Assembly (NCBI GenBank): GCA_027069855.1
Contig: JALXEF010000105.1
Span: forward strand, 1-50,197
Source of the DNA: Caldifarciminota bacterium
GTDB lineage: Bacteria; Hydrothermota; Hydrothermia; WGAB01
Length of the DNA: 50,197 nucleotides
Direction: 5' to 3'
Under the pieces are notes generated by a model, which was not told the origin of the DNA, made no database searches, and worked only from the letters and a program-made list of their open reading frames with translations. Each line of letters starts with the position of its first letter. Position 1 is the stretch's first letter. The translations under genes and the position numbers were made by a program. This document shows, piece by piece, positions 40,996 through 50,197 of this stretch.

Positions 40996-42321
40996 TCAGG
41001 GGCCAATTATAACCGGCGCCGATTTCCGCCGAAAGAGGGCGCCGAAAATCTCGTCGCAGTCGTGCAAAGGCCCGTGGGACCGGAAAAAGGGGCCGTCGGT
41101 CCAGTCTTCGGGCACCCGCTCGGCGGCGGGAATCTGCTGGAAATCCCTGAAAGATTTGAGGAATTGCTGCACTTGGGCCTCGTTTTCTTCGGGCTCCGTG
41201 GTGCAGGTGGCGTACAGCAGGGTGCCCCCTGGCCGCACCAGCCGGGCTGCATTGGCCAGGAGTTGCTGCTGCAGGCGGGCCAGGGCCGGGATGCGTTCGG
41301 GGCGCAGCCGCAAAAGGATTTCGGGTTTGCGGCGCAGGGTGCCCAGGCCCGTGCAGGGGGCGTCCAGCAACACAGCATCCACCGGTGTGCGGAGGGAAAA
41401 GGTCCGGCCGTCGGCCACCACCGGAGCCACGATGGAGGCCCCCAGCCGCCGGGCCACCTGCTGCAAACTGCGGGTCCGGCCCGGATGACGGTCCACGGCG
41501 ATCACCAGCCCCTGGTTCCCCAGGAGGGCCGCCAGGTGGGTGGCCTTGCCCCCGGGCGCCGCTGCCAGGTCCACGATCCGGCTGCCGGGTTCCGGAGCCA
41601 GAAGGTGCGCCAGGGCCTGGGTGGCCCGGTCCTGCACATAGTACCAGCCGGGCGGCAGGTCGGGGATCTCCCAGGGGTGACGGTCCAGGCGCAGGGTTTC
41701 CGGCGGCCAGTCCACGGGTTCGGCGGCCACCCCTCTTTCCTGCAGGAACACCTGCAGGGCCTCGCGGGAGGTTTGCAGGGTGTTCACCCGCAGGTACAGG
41801 GGCGGTGCGCTGTGGTAGTATTGGAGCCAGGTTTCCAGAGCCTCCGGGCCCCAGCGCTGGTGCCACCGTTGATACAGCCATCGGGGCACCGACCACGCGA
41901 TCCAGGGATGGGGCGGGTCCGGCGCTCCGCGGGCCAGGCGCCGCAGCACGGCGTTGACCAGGCCGGCGGCCTGGGGCGCCCCGCGCCGGGCCAGTTCCAC
42001 GGTTTGATCCACGGCTGCGTAGGCCGGCACCCTGCCCTTGAGCAGCTGGTACGCACCCAGCCGCAGCAGGCTGCGTACCGGGGGATCCAGGCGTTTCAGC
42101 CCGCCGTGCACCTGTTGCTGCAGCACCCAGTCCAGGTACAGGGTCCACTTCACGGTACCGTAGGCGAGTTCGGTGGCACGGCGACGGGCAGGGCCAGCCG
42201 GCAGGTTCTGCAGAACGGCCACCAGGATGCGGCTGAGCCAGGCCCCTTCTTCGGTGACCCGGTGCACCAGGTACCAGGCAGCTCCGCGGGGATTCTGAAG
42301 CAGGGAAGGAGAAGCCTTCAC
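40996..42321 (-). CDS. rsmB: 16S rRNA (cytosine-967 C5)-methyltransferase RsmB
   Basis: A 441-residue enzyme that methylates C967 of 16S rRNA with S-adenosylmethionine. The N-terminal NusB-like domain covers about residues 8-140 (RRRATELAYGTVKWTLYLDW). The catalytic domain has DLAAAPGGKATHLAAL (SAM binding), VDRHPGRTRS, DAPCTGLGTLRRKPE (motif IV with its Cys) and LLYATCTTEPEENE (motif VI with the nucleophilic Cys). GTG start overlaps the upstream kinase stop (GTGA), implying coupling. It could be a close relative such as RsmF, but the NusB domain and length favour RsmB. Confidence 0.93.
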   Translation of the reverse strand: MKASPSLLQNPRGAAWYLVHRVTEEGAWLSRILVAVLQNLPAGPARRRATELAYGTVKWTLYLDWVLQQQVHGGLKRLDPPVRSLLRLGAYQLLKGRVPAYAAVDQTVELARRGAPQAAGLVNAVLRRLARGAPDPPHPWIAWSVPRWLYQRWHQRWGPEALETWLQYYHSAPPLYLRVNTLQTSREALQVFLQERGVAAEPVDWPPETLRLDRHPWEIPDLPPGWYYVQDRATQALAHLLAPEPGSRIVDLAAAPGGKATHLAALLGNQGLVIAVDRHPGRTRSLQQVARRLGASIVAPVVADGRTFSLRTPVDAVLLDAPCTGLGTLRRKPEILLRLRPERIPALARLQQQLLANAARLVRPGGTLLYATCTTEPEENEAQVQQFLKSFRDFQQIPAAERVPEDWTDGPFFRSHGPLHDCDEIFGALFRRKSAPVIIGP

Positions 42322-45300
42322 GAGCCTTCCGGGCTTTCCTCCGGAGGTTCGGGAGGCGCTTGATCAGACTGTTGGAGCCGATATCGCTGGGCCTCGGCAA
42401 TCCGCTTTTCCAGGTAGTAGACATAGTAGCGGGAACGCACGGTGATCAGGATCAGGCTCAGGGAAACGGGCTTCAGCAGGAAGATCACGCCGTCCTCCTC
42501 CATGGGGCGGAGACGTTCGGGCAGGGGGATTTGGTCCACGATGACAACCAGTCGCGACACCAGGTCCGGGCGGTGGGTTTTGAGCCACCGGTAAAAGGTA
42601 TCCAGGTTGAAGTCGGGCAGACCCGCGTTGACGATGAGGAGTTGATAGGTGCGGCTGCTGACATAGTCCTGGAAGGTGGGGCCGTCGGTCACGACATCCA
42701 CATACACGCCGTCCTTTTCCAGTTCTGGCTTGATGGATCGGCTGAGGAAGGGTTCAAACTCGCCGATCAGCACGCTGGGCTGCCCCTCCTTGGGCCCGGT
42801 GGGTTTGGCGCCGGGTTTCAGGGGCAGGCGAATGATGAAGGCGGTGCCCTTGCCCCCTTCGGTTTCTACCTGGATGGTGCCGTTGTGTTCCCGCACGATC
42901 CGGGCACAGAGGGCGAGGCCCAGGCCGGTGCCCTTGCCCGGGGGTTTGGTGGTAAAGAAGGGGGCGAAGATGCGGGGCAGGATCTTGCGGGGAATCCCCG
43001 GGCCGTTATCCCGCACCACCAGTACGGCAAAATCGCCCTCCAGGCTGGTTTCAATGTCGGTGATGACCTCCACCTCATCGCCCTTTCTGCTCATCTGGAT
43101 GGCGTCGCGGGCGTTGAGCAGGAGGTTGACCAGAACCTGCTGGATTTCTCCCTCGTAGCCCCACAGATAGATAGGGCGGCCGGCACGCTTGGTTCGCTTG
43201 ATCTTGACCCCGGAGAAGGAGAGATTGCGGTCAAAGGTGTTCAGGATCTGATCCACGGCCCGGTCCAGGTCAAAGGGCTGGGGTTTTACCCGTTTCTTGG
43301 TGCCCGCCAGGGAGAGCATCTCGCGCACGATGTAGGAAGCCTGGCTGGCCAGGCTCCGGGCCTTTTCCAGGTCTTCCCGCAGTTCCGGGTGAAGCCCTCC
43401 GCGATTCAGCCAGTATTCCAGGAGCCCGATGACCCCCGTGAGGGGGTTGTTGACTTCGTGGGCAACACCGGAAGCCATTTCCGCCACCGCGCTGGACAGG
43501 GAAACGAGGGGGAGATCTTCGTCCATCTTCCGCACCGAGGTCATGTCGCGGATGGCAAACACATAGTGGCCGCTGGGCGTACGGGAGCCGGAGATGTTCC
43601 AGAAGGCGAAGGGTTCGGCGTTGGGGGAAACCTGGGGAGCCACATCCGTGGGAGGGAGGGAACCGCGTTCCCGAAGAGTCTGGAGGAACCGGTCAATGGG
43701 CAACATGGGCAAAAGATCCTGGAGGTTCCGTCCGATCAGGGATTCCGGAGGGTCGCCCAGGGCCTGGAAGGCCCGGAAGTTGGAGTACAGGATGGTGCCG
43801 TCTTCGGTGACCGACACGATCCAGTCGGGAGAGAACTCCAGCACCGATTCTCGGTGCTGGCGCACCTCGCGTTCTTGTTCGTAGCGCTGGGCGTTGTACA
43901 GGGCTCGGGCCGCCAGCGGGGCCAGGCGGTGCAGCTTGTCCAGGGTTTCCGGCGAAAGCCGTGTGGGACTGCACAGAACCAGGGCCGCCACCGAGCCCTC
44001 GCCCCGCCGCAGCGGATAGAGGTAGCGATGGGGACAATCCTCGGGAAGGGGAAGCCGGTGCCGGGGAGTAAGGGGCAATTCGTGCAGTTCCTTCGGGATT
44101 TCCACGATGTGGGGGCGGTTTACCCACTCCAGGAACCGCTGGTTTGCATCCTGCAGATCCCAGGTTTGCCTCTCCAGGGAGGGATCAGGTTGCCACCGGT
44201 AGAAGTAGAGACGCAGGGGTTCGGGGAACAGCAAAAGCCCCTGGATCCCTTCCGGCACGATGGCTTCAACGGTTTGGAGCAGCAGGTTCAACACCCGCTC
44301 CGTGTCCAGCACCTGGCTCTGCTCCAGGAAACGGTGGGTAAGATCCTGAAGTTTCAGCCGCTGGAGTATCCGCTGGTGTCGGTCAAAGGTCTGGTACAGC
44401 AGCGAAAACATGGACCCCAGGGCTTCCAGGAAGTGGACATCGTGGGGGGTAAAGGCCCGGCGGTGCCGGCTTTGCACCTGAAGCACGCCGAAGACACTGC
44501 CGTCCAGATCCTTCAGGGGCACACAGATCTCGGAATAGGGGAACCACTGGGAGGGAAGAGCGGTGATAAAGTCGGGATGTTTGGTGGTGTCATTGGCCCA
44601 AACGGTTTCGCCGGTGCGGGCGGCCTTGCCCAGGAGGCCCCGTTTCATGCTCTGGGTGTACTCGCGAACCGACACGGGCAGCCCCCGGAAGGATTTGAGG
44701 CGGAGTTCCTGCTTCAGAGGATCCACTTCCCAAAGACCCACATGGTGATACATGGGAAGTTCCAGGATCACCGACATCAGGTTTTCTACCAGTTCGTCGG
44801 GCGGGAAGGGGAAGGTCAACCGTCGTAGAACCTCGGTGAACCGCCGCAGGGCTTCTTGCTGGTGTTGCGTGGCTTTTTCCAGTTCGGCCCGCTGGATGGC
44901 AATGCTCAGGAAGTTGGCCACGGTCTTGAGCACCTGGCGGATGAAACCGGTGCCCTGCCAGGGCCGAGCGAACAGTAAGCTGAGGGCCCCCCGGAGTTCG
45001 CCGTGTTCAAACAGGGGAACGCTCACCAGCGTGTGGTATCCCTCAGCCTGATCTTCGGGAGAAAGATCCGGGACTTCCCGGAGGACCTCCTGGATCACCA
45101 CGGGTTTACGGGTTTCTACGGCCTTAAGGAGAAGGGTATCACCGGGTTTGGCCTCCCGGAAGCGCTGCAGAAACCCCCGGCTCAGCCCCTGCTGGGCATG
45201 CAGCCGGTAGATGCCGTTTTCTTCAATGAAACAGGCGATTTTGAAGGCCCCTGTGAGATCAATAAGGGCCTGGAAGGCTTCGTCCAGCAGGTCTTCGGTT

Positions 45301-46187
45301 GCTGCTCCCTGCAGGGCCCGGGCAAACAGGCGTTGCATCCGGCTCAGGAGATCCTGGAGAGCCCGGGCTTCTTCGGTAATCTGGACCTGATGCCACACCC
45401 GGCCCAGGCGTTGCGCCAGAGTTTCCAGAAACATGCGCTCGCGCTCCGAAAAGGCCTCAGGGCGGGCCCCGAACAGTACTCCCATCACGCCTCCGCTGTC
45501 CCACACCGGCAGAATGAAGGCGTGGTAGCCCTCCAGCACGGGTCGCAGGACCTGCCGGAGGGGCTCAGGGAACAGCGGCAACTGCTCCATGAACTCCAGG
45601 GCCGTTAGGTACCGGGGTTTCTTGCGTTTCAGGCTCTGGATTAGGGGATGTTGCTCGCAACACTCCATCTGGAAGTAGGCCAATTCGGGACGGAACCCCA
45701 CCTGTTTACGGAAGGCTTCCCGAATCTCCGGTGCCCGGGCATCCACCCGCCGGAACCGCAGGGTTTGGTTTTCAACCAGGTCAAAGGTATGGATCAGCGA
45801 GAGGTTTAAGAGTTTGGCCAGGCGCCGGTGCAGCATCTGGAAAAGGGTGGAGAACCGGGTGACCTGATGCAGGTCGCGCAGCAGAGGCCCCAACTGGTTC
45901 AGCACCCAGCACAGGTCGTCCTGGAACTGGAACCTCTGGATCAGGGCCTTAATGTCCTTCAGGCCCACGACGCGAAATCCCCGGGCGGCGGTAAAGATAA
46001 TGGCCCGCGTAGAGGTGATCGGGATCTTGAGAATCTCCCGTTCCCCCTCCCGATCTATCTGCGGGGCGTCCAGCGCAAGGTCGCGGACCTCCACGGTTAA
46101 AGGCTGCCCTTCGGCGGCCAGGAGGTCCACGATTTTTAGCAGCAGATCTTCCTGGGCCTTGCGCTTTGCTGCTTTCCCCTTCGCCAT
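42318..46187 (-). CDS. Cytoplasmic multi-GAF/PAS histidine kinase with degenerate receiver
   Basis: A 1289-residue protein with no signal peptide or membrane segment. Approximate layout: unknown N-terminal domain (1-90), four GAF-like domains (105-270, 285-435, 470-605, 620-765), a PAS domain (775-880), HisKA with phosphorylatable His910 (GVAHEVNNPLTG), HATPase with NLLLNARDAI, DNGPGIP, FAPFFTT and GTGLGLALC, then a receiver-like domain (about 1150-1265). The receiver has Asn1187 (IVNAGLPD) where Asp is phosphorylated and a poor acidic pair (IGEFEP), though the KP motif stays. GAF/PAS ligands are unknown. No response regulator lies nearby. It sits between addA and rsmB and is coupled to rsmB; GAAGGAATC precedes the ATG. 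Confidence 0.88.
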   Translation of the reverse strand: MAKGKAAKRKAQEDLLLKIVDLLAAEGQPLTVEVRDLALDAPQIDREGEREILKIPITSTRAIIFTAARGFRVVGLKDIKALIQRFQFQDDLCWVLNQLGPLLRDLHQVTRFSTLFQMLHRRLAKLLNLSLIHTFDLVENQTLRFRRVDARAPEIREAFRKQVGFRPELAYFQMECCEQHPLIQSLKRKKPRYLTALEFMEQLPLFPEPLRQVLRPVLEGYHAFILPVWDSGGVMGVLFGARPEAFSERERMFLETLAQRLGRVWHQVQITEEARALQDLLSRMQRLFARALQGAATEDLLDEAFQALIDLTGAFKIACFIEENGIYRLHAQQGLSRGFLQRFREAKPGDTLLLKAVETRKPVVIQEVLREVPDLSPEDQAEGYHTLVSVPLFEHGELRGALSLLFARPWQGTGFIRQVLKTVANFLSIAIQRAELEKATQHQQEALRRFTEVLRRLTFPFPPDELVENLMSVILELPMYHHVGLWEVDPLKQELRLKSFRGLPVSVREYTQSMKRGLLGKAARTGETVWANDTTKHPDFITALPSQWFPYSEICVPLKDLDGSVFGVLQVQSRHRRAFTPHDVHFLEALGSMFSLLYQTFDRHQRILQRLKLQDLTHRFLEQSQVLDTERVLNLLLQTVEAIVPEGIQGLLLFPEPLRLYFYRWQPDPSLERQTWDLQDANQRFLEWVNRPHIVEIPKELHELPLTPRHRLPLPEDCPHRYLYPLRRGEGSVAALVLCSPTRLSPETLDKLHRLAPLAARALYNAQRYEQEREVRQHRESVLEFSPDWIVSVTEDGTILYSNFRAFQALGDPPESLIGRNLQDLLPMLPIDRFLQTLRERGSLPPTDVAPQVSPNAEPFAFWNISGSRTPSGHYVFAIRDMTSVRKMDEDLPLVSLSSAVAEMASGVAHEVNNPLTGVIGLLEYWLNRGGLHPELREDLEKARSLASQASYIVREMLSLAGTKKRVKPQPFDLDRAVDQILNTFDRNLSFSGVKIKRTKRAGRPIYLWGYEGEIQQVLVNLLLNARDAIQMSRKGDEVEVITDIETSLEGDFAVLVVRDNGPGIPRKILPRIFAPFFTTKPPGKGTGLGLALCARIVREHNGTIQVETEGGKGTAFIIRLPLKPGAKPTGPKEGQPSVLIGEFEPFLSRSIKPELEKDGVYVDVVTDGPTFQDYVSSRTYQLLIVNAGLPDFNLDTFYRWLKTHRPDLVSRLVVIVDQIPLPERLRPMEEDGVIFLLKPVSLSLILITVRSRYYVYYLEKRIAEAQRYRLQQSDQAPPEPPEESPEGS

Positions 46188-46227
46188 GATTCCTTCGGTT
46201 TCCTCACAATAATAAAGGGAAGTGCCC

Positions 46228-49047
46228 TCAGAACAGGGGGAGGATCTCGCCGGTGGCGGTCAGGACCACATGTGCCCGCACCGGTTTGCCAAAGAGCCGT
46301 CGCAGCCCCGCGGCATAGGCCTGAACCTGGGGGGCGAAGCGTTGCTTCAGCGCCTCCCGGTTCGTGGCGGGGGTCACCGGTAGGGTTTTGAAGTCGTAGA
46401 GTTCCAGGTGGTCGTCAAAGAACAGTACCAGGTCGGCCCGGCCCACCACGGGTTCAGAACCCGTTTGCCACACCGGAAACTCCGCCCGGCGGCGGGGGGC
46501 GCGTTGGAGGATCTCCCGAAGGGGGCCGTGGAGAGTCTGGAGCACATGTTCGGCGGCCCGGTGCACCTCCTCAGGAGACACCTGGAGCCGATAGCGGGCC
46601 AGAAGTTCCTGGATTCGGTGTTCCAGGGCGGCCCGGTCGGGGGTACCGTCAGCCATGAGTGCCTCGCGGAGGGCCTCGTGTACCACGCGGCCGAAAACCG
46701 GATCCCCGCCCTCCCCGGGGGTTTGGGGGAGCAGGGCCGAGGGTTCCACCACCCGCGGATGGGGGTGTAGGAGCAGGGCATCGGGATGGCGCTCTCCCTG
46801 GAACACGGGTTCCGGGGATGGGGCGGGGGCCTGCGCCGTGTCGGCCACCTCGTGCCAGAACACCTTGCCGGCTTGCAAAAGTTCTTGGAGCGACTCTGGA
46901 GCCTTGCGGAGGAGTTCCATCAGGGCCTTGACGGGAGGGCCCAGGGAAGAGGTGAGTTTTTCCGCCGAGTCCACCGGGATCACCAGATGGTCTCGGGCGC
47001 GCGTCAGGGCCACATACAGGATGCGGTACTGCTCTTCCTCGTCCAGGGTTTGCACCTCGCCGGCATCGCGCACCCGAACCTGGTACTCGCCGGTGGGTTC
47101 CACCAGGAGTTCCTCCAGATAGAGCCGGGAAATCTGGGATCGCGCGTTTTTGCGATTGCTCCAGAGTCCCGGCGCAAAGATGACCACCGGCCACTCCAGG
47201 CCCTTGGATTTGTGGATGGTGTACACCTGAACGGCGTTCAGGTTGGTGGCCTCGGCGGGCAGGGGAGCTGTAAACGCATCGGCCTGCGCCGCCAATTCTG
47301 CCCACAGGGCGCCCTCGCGCTCGGCGGCCCGCAGGCGGTCCAGAACCTCGCGGATCCAGCGGTACTCCAGCAGGGAGCCCACCCATCGGAAGAACCCCAG
47401 GTTCCGCAGAAGTTCCAGGAGCACCTCCGACAGGGGGCGGCGGTCCCGGTCCTGGAGCGGGGAGATCAACGGCGTCAAAACCGAAGAAGCGGCTTCGCCG
47501 CGGGCGCGGGCCAGGGCCCAGCGGGCCCGAATTTCCTCGGATATCAGGGGCGAAGATGCCAGTACCAGTTGGGCCAGGTTGTCCTCCGGGTTCCCCAGGA
47601 ACCGGATCAGGAACCGGAGCCACCGCAGAGGCTCGGGCTCCAGGGTGTTTGCTTCGCTGAGCACCACGAAGGGGATCCCGGCCTCCCGGAGGGCCTGCAA
47701 ATAGACCTGCAATTGCGAGGCGTTGCGGCCCAGTAGGGCGATGTCGCGATAGGTGAGCGGCCGGGGGCCGGTGCCGTCGGGCGGTTCTACTTCCAGGCCT
47801 TCTGCCAGGGCCCGGGCGATCCAGGCCGCAATGGCCCGGGCTTCCCGTTGCCGGAGATCGTCAATCTTGGGCGCACCGTATCTATCCAGGGCGACAGGCG
47901 CAGGCAGGCGGAGCAGGTGCACCCCACCCTGCACCCGGGCTTGGCGATGGGCATGAAACGGCACATAGTGGATTTTCCCTTCTCCGTGGAACCGCGCAAA
48001 TACAGCGTTTACGAACTCCACAATGGCCGGCACACTGCGGAAGTTCTCCTGTACCTGCAGGAAAGCGAACCGGTCTCGGAAGGCAACGGTTTGAGCCAGG
48101 TCCAGCAGGGCCCGGCGGAACACCGCCACATTGGCGCCCCGGAAGGCGTAAATGGACTGGTTTTCGTCGCCCACCACGAAGAGGGTGGGCTCAATGCCTC
48201 GTTCGGCCTTGGCCCCGAGCCCGGAGCGCCATTCCTCCACGAATTTCCAGAGCAGGGCCCATTGGAGCAGGTTCGTGTCCTGCAGTTCGTCCACCAGCAC
48301 ATGCCGGGTGGCCTCGTCAAAGGCTTCCAGTACCCGGGACCAATCGGAATTGTGGAACACCAGTTCGTAGGCCAGCCGTTCCATGTCGTTGAAGGTGAGG
48401 ACCTGGAGCCGCCGACGGGCCTGGAGGGTTTCCCCGGCCAGGGGACGCAAAAGGCGCCAGGAAAGGTCGCCGACGGCTTCGGGCTGGGCCTCCGGGTCCA
48501 GGAAAGCGTACAGGTGCTCCACGGTTTCCAGGTTCTCTACCAGATCCCGGACATTCTTCTGCCAGCGGCCCTTCTGGGCCTGTTGGCTCAGGAACTGGAA
48601 CCAGGGGTTCTCAGGCTGGTTGGCCGCCCGTACGGCCTGCTGTCGCACCCACTGGTTCAGCCAGGTTTTGGCATCCTCCATGACCTGTAGGTCGGGGCTC
48701 AGGCCCAGTTCGGGGGCGAACCGCCGCACCAGGTCCAGGAAAAAGGAATGGAAGGTTTGCACCCGCAGTTCCTGGAGCCGGTACCGCAGTTTCTTGTAAA
48801 GTTCGGGCTTTTCCCGGCGCAGGCGCTCCAGGATGCGGGCGCGCATTTCAGTCGCCGCCGCCCGGGTGAAGGTGATGGCCAGCAGGTGCCGGGGCGACTC
48901 CACGGTTTCCAGGAGCCGCAGGTACCGGTCCACGAGCACGGTGGTTTTCCCGGAGCCTGCCGGGGCCGCAAAGAACACCACCCGGTGGGGATCGGTGGCC
49001 ACCGCGCGGTCCTGCAGAGGCTTCGGCATCGGCTGTTCACCCGGCAT
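46228..49047 (-). CDS. addA: AddA-like helicase-nuclease subunit
   Basis: A 939-residue UvrD/Rep-type helicase with a C-terminal RecB-family nuclease, partner of AddB in processing double-strand breaks for recombination. Walker A is AAPAGSGKTTVL (about 27-38). Motif II is VLVDELQDTN, motif III VGDENQSIYAFRGA, motif V IHKSKGLEWPVVI and motif VI VALTRARDH. The nuclease has GRVVHEAL, VVGRADLVL and LYDFKT, so the active site looks intact. It is shorter than the Bacillus AddA (over 1200 residues). I chose ATG 49047 (AAGGAGG 9 bases before) over 49029; it overlaps addB by 11 bases. The ORF track extends 37 residues too far. Confidence 0.92.
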   Translation of the reverse strand: MPGEQPMPKPLQDRAVATDPHRVVFFAAPAGSGKTTVLVDRYLRLLETVESPRHLLAITFTRAAATEMRARILERLRREKPELYKKLRYRLQELRVQTFHSFFLDLVRRFAPELGLSPDLQVMEDAKTWLNQWVRQQAVRAANQPENPWFQFLSQQAQKGRWQKNVRDLVENLETVEHLYAFLDPEAQPEAVGDLSWRLLRPLAGETLQARRRLQVLTFNDMERLAYELVFHNSDWSRVLEAFDEATRHVLVDELQDTNLLQWALLWKFVEEWRSGLGAKAERGIEPTLFVVGDENQSIYAFRGANVAVFRRALLDLAQTVAFRDRFAFLQVQENFRSVPAIVEFVNAVFARFHGEGKIHYVPFHAHRQARVQGGVHLLRLPAPVALDRYGAPKIDDLRQREARAIAAWIARALAEGLEVEPPDGTGPRPLTYRDIALLGRNASQLQVYLQALREAGIPFVVLSEANTLEPEPLRWLRFLIRFLGNPEDNLAQLVLASSPLISEEIRARWALARARGEAASSVLTPLISPLQDRDRRPLSEVLLELLRNLGFFRWVGSLLEYRWIREVLDRLRAAEREGALWAELAAQADAFTAPLPAEATNLNAVQVYTIHKSKGLEWPVVIFAPGLWSNRKNARSQISRLYLEELLVEPTGEYQVRVRDAGEVQTLDEEEQYRILYVALTRARDHLVIPVDSAEKLTSSLGPPVKALMELLRKAPESLQELLQAGKVFWHEVADTAQAPAPSPEPVFQGERHPDALLLHPHPRVVEPSALLPQTPGEGGDPVFGRVVHEALREALMADGTPDRAALEHRIQELLARYRLQVSPEEVHRAAEHVLQTLHGPLREILQRAPRRRAEFPVWQTGSEPVVGRADLVLFFDDHLELYDFKTLPVTPATNREALKQRFAPQVQAYAAGLRRLFGKPVRAHVVLTATGEILPLF

Positions 49048-50197
49048 AGGGACACGCCTCCTTAAAGGGGCAGTTGTAGCAGGCTTTGGGGTTGGGAGCA
49101 AATTCGGCCTGGAGCAATCGTTCTGCCGCTTCCCGGAGCGCTTCGGTGGCACCGGCAATCAGCGAGTCCACGGTTTTACCTTTCAGGTCGGCGGTTTCCA
49201 CCTTGAGTTGATCGCCCAGGAAGATCAACTGGGGCGGTTCGGGAATACTCTCCGGAGCCTGATGGCGCCGGTACAATGCCGTGTAGGCCCAAACCTGCCA
49301 GAACCGGTCCTCTTTCTTCCCCTGGGGTTTCCCGGTTTTGTAATCAATGACCCGAAACCTGGAGCCGTCGGCAGAGGTATCCACCCGGTCCATTCGCCCG
49401 AAAACCACCAGGTTTGTGCCGGGTAGGGGGGCCTTCAACCGGTGTTCCAGATACCGCGGCCTCAAACCCTCCTGGTTCTGGGCCTTCAGATGCTCGTAGA
49501 GGAAGGAGCCCACGGGCTGGTACCGTTCCTTCAAGAAGGCTCGCAGCAACGCCCACGGGGCGACATCCCCAAGCCAGCGGTCCATCTCCCGGGCGAAGAC
49601 CCGAAGAAATTCCTCCTCCGGGGGCAGGGCTCCCCGCGAAAGGTACCGCTCCTTGAGGGTGTCAAAAAGTTGATACAGGAACCGATGCACCAGGTTGCCC
49701 TCTTCGGCCATAGGCAGCAGGGTGAATTCCTCCGCGCCGCCGAGATGCAGGATCTTTTCCAGATAGGCCCGGTAGCCGCAGGTGTTGGACACCACGAGGC
49801 TTTCCAGAAGTGTCAACGGCACCTGATACTCCCGCTGTTCCAGCCAGGCCTGAACCTGCGAAACCGTGGGGTGCATCGGTTGCTGGGTGAGCACCTGGGG
49901 CGAAGCCAGAGCCCGGCGGATTTCGGTTTCCTCCGGGGCCAGGGCACCCGATTGGTACACCTCGGCGGAAGGGGTCAGCGGGGTTTGGGCGGTGAGGACC
50001 TCATCGGCCAGCAGGGTGGGCAGCCGTGGGTTGCCAGCTTCGTCCACCCGGGGATAGGCCACTACCACCCGGTGGTACGGGGCCTCCAGCAGCAGGTGGA
50101 ACCGGAACTCCTGTTCCTGGGCCACCCGTTCCCGGATGGGCAGTTCCAGGGCTTCCCGGAACCGATGGGGCAGGAAGAAGTCGTTGGGCCCCGGGCC
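49037..50197 (-). CDS. addB: AddB-like nuclease subunit, C-terminal part (cut by window edge)
   Basis: About 386 C-terminal residues of an AddB/RexB-type protein; the frame stays open to the end of the window, so the GTG start in the ORF track is internal. The nuclease region has GNLVHRFLYQLF, GRMDRVD and VIDYKTGKP. A first Cys (SNTCGYRAYL) and a final CYNCPFKEAC give the C...C-x2-C-x5-C arrangement of the AddB iron-sulfur 'staple'. It acts with AddA, whose gene begins inside its end. Its helicase-like half lies beyond the window. Confidence 0.9.
   Translation of the reverse strand, partial: GPGPNDFFLPHRFREALELPIRERVAQEQEFRFHLLLEAPYHRVVVAYPRVDEAGNPRLPTLLADEVLTAQTPLTPSAEVYQSGALAPEETEIRRALASPQVLTQQPMHPTVSQVQAWLEQREYQVPLTLLESLVVSNTCGYRAYLEKILHLGGAEEFTLLPMAEEGNLVHRFLYQLFDTLKERYLSRGALPPEEEFLRVFAREMDRWLGDVAPWALLRAFLKERYQPVGSFLYEHLKAQNQEGLRPRYLEHRLKAPLPGTNLVVFGRMDRVDTSADGSRFRVIDYKTGKPQGKKEDRFWQVWAYTALYRRHQAPESIPEPPQLIFLGDQLKVETADLKGKTVDSLIAGATEALREAAERLLQAEFAPNPKACYNCPFKEACPYAG

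Overview
This window is a G+C-rich chromosomal segment from a bacterium that is not a close relative of a standard model. Genes have strong AGGAGG-type ribosome binding sites, which argues against Bacteroidota. Several envelope proteins carry features usually seen in FCB-like phyla: a PorV-like barrel, C-terminal sorting domains of the type IX secretion type, and a TonB-dependent receptor with an N-terminal regulatory-like domain. A TrpRS with an apparent Fe-S cysteine motif would fit an anaerobic and possibly thermophilic lineage. A candidate phylum such as WOR-3/Hydrothermae is my guess from gene style only; no database was searched.

Layout. (1) Positions 1-2908, minus strand: the start of gap (GAPDH, cut by the window edge) behind a small YtxH-like membrane protein, then a three-gene envelope operon (two related outer-membrane barrel proteins and a lipoprotein). 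(2) 3015-4193, plus: trpS. (3) 4207-15885, plus: tRNA-Arg, then tRNA-Trp, rpmG, secE, nusG, rplK, rplA, rplJ, rplL, rpoB and rpoC. (4) 15973-31983, plus: a fused str-S10-spc operon from rpsL to infA, with rpsL, rpsG, fusA, tuf, all S10 genes, all spc genes through secY, then adk, map and infA. The usual next genes (rpmJ, rpsM, rpsK, rpsD, rpoA, rplQ) are absent. (5) 32020-32095: two back-to-back terminators between convergent operons. (6) 32117-50197, minus: read in transcription order, addB (cut by the window edge), addA, a cytoplasmic multi-GAF histidine kinase with a degenerate receiver, rsmB, a lipoprotein, a TonB-dependent receptor, a large secreted protein with a sorting domain, a PorV-like protein, and a secreted FG-GAP repeat protein. 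Gaps in this run are small (at most about 65 bases), so it may be one long transcript with internal promoters.

Working together. The plus strand is almost wholly translation, transcription and secretion machinery, tightly packed with ATGA/TGATG overlaps. Six promoter candidates share an exact 17-base spacer and a -35 close to TTGACA. The minus-strand cluster at 32-41 kb is the best candidate for an under-described system: a receptor, its lipoprotein partner, a PorV-like shuttle factor and two large surface or secreted proteins. The organism-specific oddities are in otherwise ordinary genes: TrpRS (insertion plus Cys cluster), EF-G (domain IV tip loops replaced), rpoB (unclear start codon) and the kinase (Asn at the receiver phosphosite). 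No intergenic stretch exceeds 300 bases, and I saw no CRISPR array, insertion sequence, prophage or rRNA gene.
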